From Epithemia pelagica (Eukaryota; Bacillariophyta; Bacillariophyceae; Surirellales; Surirellaceae), in contig OX337241.1 in NCBI GenBank assembly GCA_946965045.2, positions 1,240,001 to 1,304,000 of the forward strand: DNA of 64,000 nucleotides, given 5' to 3'. Below the pieces are notes generated by a model. It made no database searches. It saw nothing but the letters and a program-made list of their open reading frames with translations, and was not told where the DNA came from. Both the position numbers and the translations under genes were made by a program. Below are positions 46,512 to 54,973 of the stretch, piece after piece (within the stretch, counting starts at the first letter, position 1; every line of letters begins with the position of its first letter).

Positions 46512-46527
46512 CGCTATCCGGATAGCG
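46512..46527. repeat. 16-bp perfect palindrome
   Basis: cgctatccggatagcg reads the same on both strands. It shares the ccgctatcc / ggatagcgg word of the larger palindrome at 46211. Confidence 0.9.
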
Positions 46528-46558
46528 AGGCCAATCAGAAAGCCCCGATACGTCAGCA

Positions 46559-46583
46559 TAGCGGCGCTCGGGTGGAGATAGCC
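46559..46583 (-). repeat. Right inverted end of the DIRS-like element
   Basis: This reads tagcggcgctcgggtggagatagcc, the imperfect inverse of 41481-41506. Its last five bases, tagcc, are duplicated after the inserted copia element at 54968-54972. Confidence 0.7.
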
Positions 46584-47366
46584 TGTTACAATTCTTTCTG
46601 AATCGTAGGGACATTGATGCTCGGTAGAGCAGACAATCAGGTAGGTCACCAACCGATACAAGCTTCTCAGGGTCAGAGAAGCAAGCAAGTCGAAGTCTAT
46701 CAGAAGGATAGTCGGGACACAAAAGAGGATGTGATAAATGGTGATATTGTTAGATTGTGTGTTGATTACTACGATAGGTCTACGTGAAATGTTCGGTCCT
46801 GCCAAGGGTCATGTATCATAGGTTCTTGGCGGCAACAGGTTTGGAATAGTTGGAGTTGATTCATGTGATGTATATGACATGTATATGTGGGCGGATAACA
46901 TATACAGGGTCAACAGCTCTTGCTTTGGGTTGGCATAGTTGTTTTCATGGCGCGCAGCTTGTTGACAATTTGGAGATTGTGGGAATGGAAATATGGTCTC
47001 GCGTGATCGTGTGTCGTGCTTGGGATACTTAGACCGTTGGATCGGATAGATGCCGATAGCGCTCGGATGTCGCTTGGGCGCGCTCGATGATTTCGGGCGC
47101 GTACGCTTAGGGCGTTAGTACAGTGTCCGAGCAACGGCCAAATTTACGTCCGTTGTAATACCGCACGACCCAATTTAGTCTTGAGAGTGAGTTCGTCAAT
47201 CTATTCTCACTTTTCATGATTTGCGAAGAAATATAGGTCGATATAGCGCGAAGCTAGGAAACATAGCTCGAAGCTAGAGGGCATGATGCGATAGCACGAG
47301 GCTATGTGACATGGGGAATCGATGAGATGTAGAATTTAACCACCATAGACGGTGAGAATTCTAACA
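46584..47366 (-). repeat. 3' LTR of copia-2
   Basis: 783 bp with TG...CA ends. On the coding strand it begins tgttagaattctc; the stop codon of the polyprotein (tag) is formed by its fourth to sixth bases. Confidence 0.95.
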
Positions 47367-50300
47367 CTCCCCACAACTCGTCGTTTCAGCCTTGTCATCA
47401 TTGGATTTGTTGAGGTCTTGAACTTCTCCTTTCCAAAACAACAATGGCTTGAGCATGGGCCAGATAGATACGAAATCCCAATGTTTGCTAAGGATATCGG
47501 CGGGGTTGGTCTTTCCATCTTTCCAGTAGAATGCAACATACTTTGCTGCGATGGCTTCACGAACTCGGTGGTATGACAGAAGATGGTGTCTCTTGGATAG
47601 TATGGAATGAGGAACGGTTGCATTGAGCACAACAGATCTGTTATCTCCGTACATGTAACTTCGCTCTCGGATAGGTACTCCAAGGTAGCGGAGAGAATGT
47701 CGTAATTCTGTAATCTGATCTATTGCTGTCCTTGCAGCCACGAACTCGGATCCATAGGTAGCAGTTTCCACTGTGCTCTGTCTCTTGCTGTACCAGTCAA
47801 TAGGTGTTCCGTTCAACAAATGTAGAACAGCAGTGACGGATTTACCAGTGACTATGTCATGCATGAGATTGGCATCAACATAATGAGTTGTAGTAACATA
47901 GCGGCCAAGAGGTGTTGGGCAGTCTTCAGGAATACGTTCACTTGCATTCGAATAGACAGTGCGAGTCCAATCAAATTCTTGGGTAGGAAGACTTGAATAA
48001 TCAGGCTCTCCAATCCTAAATCTGATTGCGCCTTCTGGGAGATGTGCAAGGTATCCATAGATACGCTTGGCTCTATCAAGATGTCCTTTCCTCGGAGCAG
48101 CACGAAAGCGTGATAGCGTCATTGTAGCGGTGAAGACGTCGAAACGACCAATAGTGATCACCCATTGAAGTTGTCCAATCAGAGTTTGGAAATGGTTAGT
48201 ACCTTCTTCATCAAGGAGCTCAGAATCGTCCAATTCAGGATGGTCTCCACCAATAAGAGGTGTTTTGGCTTTCTTGGGTTTCTCCTTGAAGATTCGTTCG
48301 AAAGTGTCCATCATCTTACCAATGTAGCGTCTTGGATCTGCTACTAATGTTCCATCAGAATCCTTGGTGTAACAACATCCCAAGTGGAAATCAATAGGTC
48401 CATCTCCTTTGAGTTTGAAGTTGTATTTCTCCTTCAGGATCTTGCAGATATTCCCAGGATCAGTAGAAATAATGGCTAAGTCATCAACGTATACGGCAAT
48501 GTATTCGTAACAGTCTTCTCCAGGTGCCTTCCTCATCCAGATATCCGGATCTGCTTTGCTTGGTGAAAATCCCATGTCTGTCAAAACATCGAATAAGACA
48601 TCATGCCAGCGTGCGCCTGATGACTTCAATCCATAAAGTGCCTTGTATATAATCAGGATGTGACCTTCTAATTCCTTGAATTCAGGTCCTGCGACAATGA
48701 AAAGTTTCTCCCCTGTCAAGGCTTCCAGATATGCGTTTCCAATATCTGCTCCCCATATTTCCAAGTCATTCAAAGTACCCAGGAATAAGGCAATGCGGAG
48801 GTTGCGAATGGAAACAACACCTGAATAGATTGTCTCAACAGGTTCTTTTGTGAGATGTCCATCTGCGACAAGTCTTGCTTTATGTCGTCCATCATGTTTT
48901 ACGTCAAAGACAAGATGTACACGTATCTTATGATATCCTTCAGGTGCATTGGATACTTTCCCTTTAATGAAGATGGCTTTCCCAAAATCCTTGAATGTCT
49001 TGTAGGACTGGATCTGTGACAATTCTAATTCTGTTGCATCTTGCCACTTTGTGTTGCCATGTTGTTTATCAAGAGTGACAGCTTCCTCATAATTGCGTGG
49101 TACTTGGAATCCAAACTTATACTTGACGGAATGGTGAACTTGTTTAATCCTTGACTGTTTGGCTGCTCGAATGAGACGTTTGCTTGTTTTGACATAACGT
49201 TTCAAATGCTTCCATCCAGGTTCGTTGAGTAAATCATGTTTCTTTCCATAAATTGCTACAGTGATCGGATCATCATTGGCGATGAGTGATAAAGGTTCAT
49301 AGGTAGTCTCCCCAGTTTCCCAATCAACAAGCAAATTATATTTGCTCCCCTTGTAATCTGGATCAGTTGTGTTCAGTGGGCCTTGATGGGCAATGACGTC
49401 CCTGAACCTGAAAAGATTATCTCCAGAGGTTTGAGCTTGGTTATCTCGTTCGATATACTCCATGAGTTGATTATAGGATATCATCTCATCAACATCAGAA
49501 TTTGTCTTTCGGTAGATATACTTGACACGTTCTTCCTGTTTCGTTGCTTCTTCATTAAGATCAATGACTCGTTTGATGACACGTGCACGGTGTCGCTCCC
49601 CATTTTCTTCTGTGTCGCATAGGAATGTGCGTCCTATCATGTCGTCAAAATCGATCGTGGGCATTGGTTTGGATGGATCTTCACTATCACTGCGAATGAA
49701 GACAGTGTCAGCTTGCGTATCATTGTCATCCTTGTCAGACGAATCCTCCCCTGAAGGTCGATCCACACGTAGGTTAGGTGTAGTGGATTCAACACGGCGA
49801 ACGGCAGAACGGTAGATGATCTGGTTATCCTGGGTGAGAATCTTCCAAGTAAAAGAATCACCAACGTTGTGAGCAAAACCAACCCAGTGGCCAAGTTTCT
49901 CATCAGAAGAAGATGGATATGAACCGGAATTGGGTTCAGCGGGATCGACACGATAGTAAACCTCATCCCAGAAAGGAAAGAACAAGAGATGAGTAATGTC
50001 GGGTGGGCGTCCGGAGAGAGCCTCAAGAGGAGTGCGACCGGAGTGGGTGGGTGATGACGTATGGTTCAATAAGTCACAGACATACTCAAGGCAAAGAAGC
50101 CAGGTGTTGGCAGGGCAACCAGTGGCATTCATGAGAGCGTTGGTCATACGTTTAACGGTCTGGTAACGGTTTTCAGCCTTATTCTGGTGTTGATGATAAG
50201 GTTCGGATCGATACTCCCCAATAAGCAAAGTGCGAAGAATGTCTTTAACCTTTTGAGAGATGAGAGATGAACCACCATCACTGATAAGAGTCTCCATGGC

Positions 50301-53048
50301 ACCACGAAACCGGATATTGTCCTGAAGAGTATTGACAAACTGTTTGGTTGACTTGATCCCATAGATATCAGTAACCAGAGTATCTCGACCAACAAAGATT
50401 TGTGCGACTTTACCGCCATGGTCAACAGCAGGGGTGTCGGAGAAAACCGAGTCAGTAGCAACGGGTTCATGGCGTCGAGGTATATTAAGGACCGGATTGC
50501 GAGCCTTGAAATGTTTCTTGAGGGTGTCGTGGTCAAAAGTAATGCTACCATTACGTGTAGTGTGCTTGAACGTATCGGCAATAACATCTTCAGATTGCCA
50601 ACCAAAGAATGGACGGAACTTCTTCCAGTCATACGCTTCCTGGTAACGACGGTGGACAGAGGCATGAAGTGTAGGATCATTACCTTCTGCGTCAGCATAG
50701 ATAGAAAAGAAGGGTGCGTCGTCAGGTCCATGATCGTATGGGAGATCCAAAAGGAGATTGAGGTTACAAACAACACGATCAGTGTACTCCCCATAGTTGT
50801 CATATGGATGGTTCGACATACTACCATCAGTCTTGACGTGTTTCCAATCAGGATCATTGTCAGAGGGTGTGGGAGAATACGAATGGTCCAGAACACCAGG
50901 ATCCCATGTGTCGGGTGACGTGAAGATGATCTGAGGTAAGGTATCCATGTCATCGTCGCTGGGGATACCCAAGGAGTGGATGTAGGCTAACCCATCCTTG
51001 ATGTGAAGGGGTATGGCACGACCATCAAGTGTAGTGATGCGTTGTTTACCATCAACTTTAACAGATCGTTCATCAACAGCAAGTCCGAAATGCTCGAATT
51101 GACCAGGAGCATGGATAGATAAGCCCTTCCCATAATAAGCATATTCATTGAAGATGCCGACAATAGGTCCATCATTGGTCTCAAACTTTGCGGCACATGT
51201 GACGACAGGAAGTCCAGTAAGTTCATGGTTATCAATACCCACAATAGTGATATGGCGGCCAGTCTTAGAAAGGATGCGCATGTCAGAACCAGCAAGTCCT
51301 CCATTAGCACCACGGTCAATCAATTGATTCCCTGGTAAAGTAGATTTCCTGGAAAACAGATAGCGTGGAACATGTCCTGCTTGTTTATGCATGTTGGCTT
51401 TGAAAGTAACCTTCTTGCTCGTCTTGGACTTGGCGTTAGAAAGAACACTAGTCAGGTCAGTTGCCGGGTGATTGATATCAGTCGTCATGGCTTGGTTGAT
51501 AAATTGTGTAACCGGATCTGAATCATCTGAATGCTCAGTGACTACGCCAGGTGAGTCGTCATCAGATACAACTTGGTTGGGATCAGGATCAGGTTCCGGA
51601 TCAATGTCGAGGGCATGTGTTTGCACTGTCCTCGGTGTTGTTGATGAAGGTGTTTGAATCATCTTGTTATATTCAATGATCAACTTGCGATCTTCTTCAG
51701 AAAGTTTGAACCATAGGTCACGCGGTAGACTAACCTTGGACAAAGAGGATGGAGATTCAGATGTCGCTGTGGTGTTGTGGACATGATACTCCATATCATC
51801 TTGTGAGGTTATGTCAGCATCTGTATCTTGGCCATATAGTGATTCATGTTGTTTAACATGTCGACGGCGACTATGAACAGATGACTGGGTTGCTTGATCA
51901 TGGTCATAAGCTGCGTCTAGAAGGAGACGGAAGTATGATTGATAGCAAAGGGATTTTGCACCGGATTTGGTGTTCACCACATTATCCAAGATCTTGACTC
52001 GGCGGAGATCAGGTACCTTTTCTACAGCTTGCATGAGGAAGGTCATCCTGGTATGATCAGGGATGCGATCAGACAATGTCACTAAATTGTCTAGCAAACG
52101 TAGCTGCTCTTGAAAGTGTAGAAGAAATTGACGTGTTGTTCCGCGCCATGTGTCGTCAAGACGTAGATTGGAAATGTAGTTGGTTAAGCGGAGGACTTCT
52201 CGCTTTGCTAGGTCGGATTCGGTATGCAAAGAGTGTAACTTCTGCAATACGGCACGCGCATCTTCATCATGTTCATGTTCACGTACATAGGCTCGACCTT
52301 GGTCAGTCTGAATGATACGGACAAGAACGGAGTAAAGAAATACTTGTTGCTCTTGAAAAAGTTCTTCGGCATACTCATCATCATGGGGTGGTGTGTATTT
52401 GAAATTCAGAACGTTGGATAGGCCTTGAGCCTTAGCTGTAGTCTTGAATACACGCCAGAATGAATCGTAGTATCGTTCATCCTTGAATACCTCATATGCA
52501 GTTGCGTCGCGCTTAGTTCCCTTTCTGAATGCTGTAAGGTCTTGTTGAGATTGGGATGCGGCAGTAACTGTGCTGACAGATTTCACAGATGACGGTGACT
52601 TCATTGGCGAGACTGGGACTTGGCTAGGTGGTCCCTTAGAGAAATCTGTGTTGATCCTCCAAGTGTTGAACTCTTTCCTCGTTAGGTTCATCCAGTCGCT
52701 ATTGGATAGCTCGTCTTGAATTTCATTGGTCTTGTATGTGGCCCAATAAGCCAAGAGCTTGATCTGCTGTCTTGTGGGGCCTTGTAGATCATGTGTCTGT
52801 TTGTTGACCTTGTATTGTGTCAGTTCCTTCATGGATTCCTCGGTATTAGTTTGCATATACGAGATAACATGGGTAATGTTCTCAAAACCATGGTATTTCA
52901 TCCACTTCATTAAGTAGTCAGCCCTTTCTTTGGTAAAAAATTGGCAGACAGTAAATATGATGTGGTCGAATAGGTCTGTGTCCGAGACATTGTCTTGGTT
53001 ATCTTCTCCCTTAGGAGTCGTAGGTGTCTTGGGTGATTGAGGATCCAT
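47361..53048 (-). CDS. Copia-2 gag-pol polyprotein (intact)
   Basis: 1895 residues without a frameshift or stop. Order along the protein: gag-like helical region (about 1-430), linker, aspartic protease with LIDRGANGG near residue 577 (DRGA in place of the usual DSGA/DTGA), integrase with SDGGSSL near 923 and its Glu in HQNKAENRYQTVKR about 35 residues later, reverse transcriptase with GADIGNAYLEA, YKALYGLKSSGARWH and the catalytic AVYVDDLAI near 1519, and RNase H starting with THYVDANLMHD near 1720 and ending NPADILSKHW. This protease-integrase-RT-RNase H order defines Ty1/copia. No CCHC zinc knuckle is evident in gag. The last codons read GEC and the stop lies inside the 3' LTR. Translation could start at 53048, the first ATG of the frame. 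Confidence 0.95.
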   Translation of the reverse strand: MDPQSPKTPTTPKGEDNQDNVSDTDLFDHIIFTVCQFFTKERADYLMKWMKYHGFENITHVISYMQTNTEESMKELTQYKVNKQTHDLQGPTRQQIKLLAYWATYKTNEIQDELSNSDWMNLTRKEFNTWRINTDFSKGPPSQVPVSPMKSPSSVKSVSTVTAASQSQQDLTAFRKGTKRDATAYEVFKDERYYDSFWRVFKTTAKAQGLSNVLNFKYTPPHDDEYAEELFQEQQVFLYSVLVRIIQTDQGRAYVREHEHDEDARAVLQKLHSLHTESDLAKREVLRLTNYISNLRLDDTWRGTTRQFLLHFQEQLRLLDNLVTLSDRIPDHTRMTFLMQAVEKVPDLRRVKILDNVVNTKSGAKSLCYQSYFRLLLDAAYDHDQATQSSVHSRRRHVKQHESLYGQDTDADITSQDDMEYHVHNTTATSESPSSLSKVSLPRDLWFKLSEEDRKLIIEYNKMIQTPSSTTPRTVQTHALDIDPEPDPDPNQVVSDDDSPGVVTEHSDDSDPVTQFINQAMTTDINHPATDLTSVLSNAKSKTSKKVTFKANMHKQAGHVPRYLFSRKSTLPGNQLIDRGANGGLAGSDMRILSKTGRHITIVGIDNHELTGLPVVTCAAKFETNDGPIVGIFNEYAYYGKGLSIHAPGQFEHFGLAVDERSVKVDGKQRITTLDGRAIPLHIKDGLAYIHSLGIPSDDDMDTLPQIIFTSPDTWDPGVLDHSYSPTPSDNDPDWKHVKTDGSMSNHPYDNYGEYTDRVVCNLNLLLDLPYDHGPDDAPFFSIYADAEGNDPTLHASVHRRYQEAYDWKKFRPFFGWQSEDVIADTFKHTTRNGSITFDHDTLKKHFKARNPVLNIPRRHEPVATDSVFSDTPAVDHGGKVAQIFVGRDTLVTDIYGIKSTKQFVNTLQDNIRFRGAMETLISDGGSSLISQKVKDILRTLLIGEYRSEPYHQHQNKAENRYQTVKRMTNALMNATGCPANTWLLCLEYVCDLLNHTSSPTHSGRTPLEALSGRPPDITHLLFFPFWDEVYYRVDPAEPNSGSYPSSSDEKLGHWVGFAHNVGDSFTWKILTQDNQIIYRSAVRRVESTTPNLRVDRPSGEDSSDKDDNDTQADTVFIRSDSEDPSKPMPTIDFDDMIGRTFLCDTEENGERHRARVIKRVIDLNEEATKQEERVKYIYRKTNSDVDEMISYNQLMEYIERDNQAQTSGDNLFRFRDVIAHQGPLNTTDPDYKGSKYNLLVDWETGETTYEPLSLIANDDPITVAIYGKKHDLLNEPGWKHLKRYVKTSKRLIRAAKQSRIKQVHHSVKYKFGFQVPRNYEEAVTLDKQHGNTKWQDATELELSQIQSYKTFKDFGKAIFIKGKVSNAPEGYHKIRVHLVFDVKHDGRHKARLVADGHLTKEPVETIYSGVVSIRNLRIALFLGTLNDLEIWGADIGNAYLEALTGEKLFIVAGPEFKELEGHILIIYKALYGLKSSGARWHDVLFDVLTDMGFSPSKADPDIWMRKAPGEDCYEYIAVYVDDLAIISTDPGNICKILKEKYNFKLKGDGPIDFHLGCCYTKDSDGTLVADPRRYIGKMMDTFERIFKEKPKKAKTPLIGGDHPELDDSELLDEEGTNHFQTLIGQLQWVITIGRFDVFTATMTLSRFRAAPRKGHLDRAKRIYGYLAHLPEGAIRFRIGEPDYSSLPTQEFDWTRTVYSNASERIPEDCPTPLGRYVTTTHYVDANLMHDIVTGKSVTAVLHLLNGTPIDWYSKRQSTVETATYGSEFVAARTAIDQITELRHSLRYLGVPIRERSYMYGDNRSVVLNATVPHSILSKRHHLLSYHRVREAIAAKYVAFYWKDGKTNPADILSKHWDFVSIWPMLKPLLFWKGEVQDLNKSNDDKAETTSCGEC

Positions 53049-53368
53049 GGTGTTATTTGGTTGGTTCGATGTTTATTTAATGTGCGGTGTGATGTGGTTT
53101 ATTTAATGTGTGATGTGATGTGAACCCGGATGTACCACGTGTGCCACGTATGTACCACGTATGTAATACCCGGATGTGTGTTGTGATGTGCGACTCCTGG
53201 AAATTTCCGTTGATTTCGACAAATTTTCGCCGAGTTTCAACAAATTTTCGCCGAATTTTCGCGATTTGACGGGAATGTGTGGCGTGTTGTGCGACCAAGG
53301 GTACCCGGATGTGCGTTGAGTTTAAGTCTTGGAAAGGTTTTGAGAGGACGGGAGTTAACTATGAGTAA
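53049..53368 (-). other. Spacer between extra ORF and polyprotein, with short repeats
   Basis: The 320-bp stretch is rich in gtgatgtg and atgtaccacgt words (53080-53200) and in cgaattttcgc / ggcgaaaatttg type words (53210-53270). It may carry packaging or translation signals of the element; I see no ORF of note. Confidence 0.6.
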
Positions 53369-54148
53369 TTAAGCTTCGGTCTCTGAATCCTCACCCTCTT
53401 CCGAATGATCAGAGTCGCTTCCAGGCTCAGATGGGGCAGCACAAGCAACAGAAGAAGGGGTATCACCTTCAGCCAGGTGGTTCTCGACCTCGGTACGCAA
53501 AGGGTAGATAGTTGCACGATGGTCCTCGATGGTATGGACCTCGTGGATGTAGGCAACGTAGTTATCTAGGCGTACAACGTTAGGAGGCAGAGGGCAAGTC
53601 GTCGCGTTCACGACGTGGATGGTATTGTAGTATCCAGTTGGGCGCTCGAAGGTTAGGAAGCGGAGGTGGACAGTACGGATGGGGTTGCCCGAGAGGGCGG
53701 CAAAGATGAGGCGACGCCTCGGAGAACGATGAAGTTGGTCGTTCAGACGGTCAATGTCTTCTTGGTCGACGATGTGGGTCACCGATTGGAACTGGCGTTC
53801 GATCTGGGTCTCCCCACGGATGATCTCGGGATCGAAGGTCGAACAAGTTGGTTGGCGGAAGTACTTGATATGATCAGCAATCAACCGGGTGGTACGACGG
53901 GATCGAGAAGGGACGAGCCGACGAGGCGGACTCGGGGGCCGAAGCAACGGCGCAGGGATTGGAGCGTGAGGCTGGGTTGGAGTCTCGAATGGGTTGCTGT
54001 TGGAACTGTCGACGGAGATGTTGACCGATGTGTTGGCTGCCTTCGGCGTCGGCACCAGTTCCTGCTGCACCAGGGTATCGGGCTGCCCGGGATGCAGGTT
54101 GGCTCGATAGATCTGTCGTACAGGAGTGATAATCTCGTTAGTATCCAT
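53369..54148 (-). CDS. Extra ORF of copia-2, unknown function
   Basis: 259-codon open frame on the coding strand of the element. It starts 37 bp after the 5' LTR and ends 320 bp before the polyprotein start, so it would be the first ORF of the genomic RNA. The N-terminal part is Pro/Thr/Ser-rich and proline-dense (PIPAPLLRPPSPPRRLVPSR). The middle (residues about 90-215) looks folded, with segments such as RSPRRRLIFAALSGN, FERPTGYYNTIHVVN and LDNYVAYIHEVHT. The tail is very acidic (DSDHSEEGEDSETEA). I recognise no domain, zinc knuckle or membrane segment. A standard copia element has no such ORF; a nucleocapsid-like or regulatory role is only a guess. Confidence 0.6.
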   Translation of the reverse strand: MDTNEIITPVRQIYRANLHPGQPDTLVQQELVPTPKAANTSVNISVDSSNSNPFETPTQPHAPIPAPLLRPPSPPRRLVPSRSRRTTRLIADHIKYFRQPTCSTFDPEIIRGETQIERQFQSVTHIVDQEDIDRLNDQLHRSPRRRLIFAALSGNPIRTVHLRFLTFERPTGYYNTIHVVNATTCPLPPNVVRLDNYVAYIHEVHTIEDHRATIYPLRTEVENHLAEGDTPSSVACAAPSEPGSDSDHSEEGEDSETEA

Positions 54149-54184
54149 GAAACCACAAGGAAATAAGCTTTGAGACTGTTAATC

Positions 54185-54967
54185 TGTTACAATTCTTTCT
54201 GAATCGTAGGGGCATTGATGCTCGGTAGAGCAGACAATCAGGTAGGTCACCAACCGATACAAGCTTCTCAGGGTCAGAGAAGCAAGCAAGTCGAAGTCTA
54301 TCAGAAGGATAGTCGGGACACAAAAGAGGATGTGATAAATGGTGATATTGTTAGATTGTGTGTTGATTACTACGATAGGTCTACGTGAAATGTTCGGTCC
54401 TGCCAAGGGTCATGTATCATAGGTTCTTGGCGGCAACAGGTTTGGAATAGTTGGAGTTGATTCATGTGATGTATATGACATGTATATGTGGGCGGATAAC
54501 ATATACAGGGTCAACAGCTCTTGCTTTGGGTTGGCATAGTTGTTTTCATGGCGCGCAGCTTGTTGACAATTTGGAGATTGTGGGAATGGAAATATGGTCT
54601 CGCGTGATCGTGTGTCGTGCTTGGGATACTTAGACCGTTGGATCGGATAGATGCCGATAGCGCTCGGATGTCGCTTGGGCGCGCTCGATGATTTCGGGCG
54701 CGTACGCTTAGGGCGTTAGTACAGTGTCCGAGCAACGGCCAAATTTACGTCCGTTGTAATACCGCACGACCCAATTTAGTCTTGAGAGTGAGTTCGTCAA
54801 TCTATTCTCACTTTTCATGATTTGCGAAGAAATATAGGTCGATATAGCGCGAAGCTAGGAAACATAGCTCGAAGCTAGAGGGCATGATGCGATAGCACGA
54901 GGCTATGTGACATGGGGAATCGATGAGATGTAGAATTTAACCACCATAGACGGTGAGAATTCTAACA
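54185..54967 (-). repeat. 5' LTR of copia-2
   Basis: 783 bp, same as 46584-47366 except g for a near 54210. It should contain the promoter of the element. Confidence 0.95.
54845..54905 (-). promoter_or_regulatory. Cluster of three TAGC-N5-GCTA mini-hairpins in the LTR
   Basis: tagcgcgaagcta (54845), tagctcgaagcta (54865) and tagcacgaggcta (54893) share the form TAGCnCGAnGCTA. They lie 60-125 bp from the LTR start on the coding strand, in the upstream (U3) part. The same cluster is in the other LTR (47251-47311) and in the solo LTR (42664-42723). A regulatory role is inference. Confidence 0.55.
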
Positions 54968-54973
54968 TAGCCT

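Larger units (their letters stand above)
45692..46558. other. 3' non-coding part of the DIRS-like element
   Basis: No domain is recognised. The region has a striking concentration of ccgctatt / aatagcgg words and two palindromes, listed below, close to the right end. Confidence 0.6.
46584..54967 (-). mobile_element. Full-length Ty1/copia-type element (copia-2), probably recently inserted
   Basis: 8384 bp in minus orientation. Two 783-bp LTRs differ by one substitution that I can see, and the insertion is flanked by the 5-bp target duplication tagcc (46579-46583 and 54968-54972). The internal part has a small first ORF and one continuous gag-pol frame. A purine-rich gtggggag stretch lies immediately before the 3' LTR on the coding strand. 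Everything needed for autonomous movement appears intact. It landed inside the terminal inverted repeat of the DIRS-like element. Confidence 0.95.
41481..54973 (+). mobile_element. DIRS-like tyrosine-recombinase retroelement, interrupted by two copia insertions
   Basis: This is a retroelement remnant with reverse transcriptase, RNase H and a tyrosine recombinase in that order, bounded by short inverted ends. The left end aggctatctccaccc at 41481 is the reverse complement of gggtggagatagcc at 46570-46583, completed by t at 54973. The similarity extends over about 25 bp with one gap. A solo LTR (42598-43381) and a full copia element (46584-54967) lie inside it. Without the two insertions it would be about 4.3 kb, short for a DIRS element. 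The upstream part of RT and any gag are missing, so it is internally deleted. Confidence 0.75.

Noticed and set aside
46850-47134. Small open frames on both strands of each copia-2 LTR
   Set aside because: They recur at 54451-54735 and 42830-43114 simply because the LTRs are repeated; no coding evidence.
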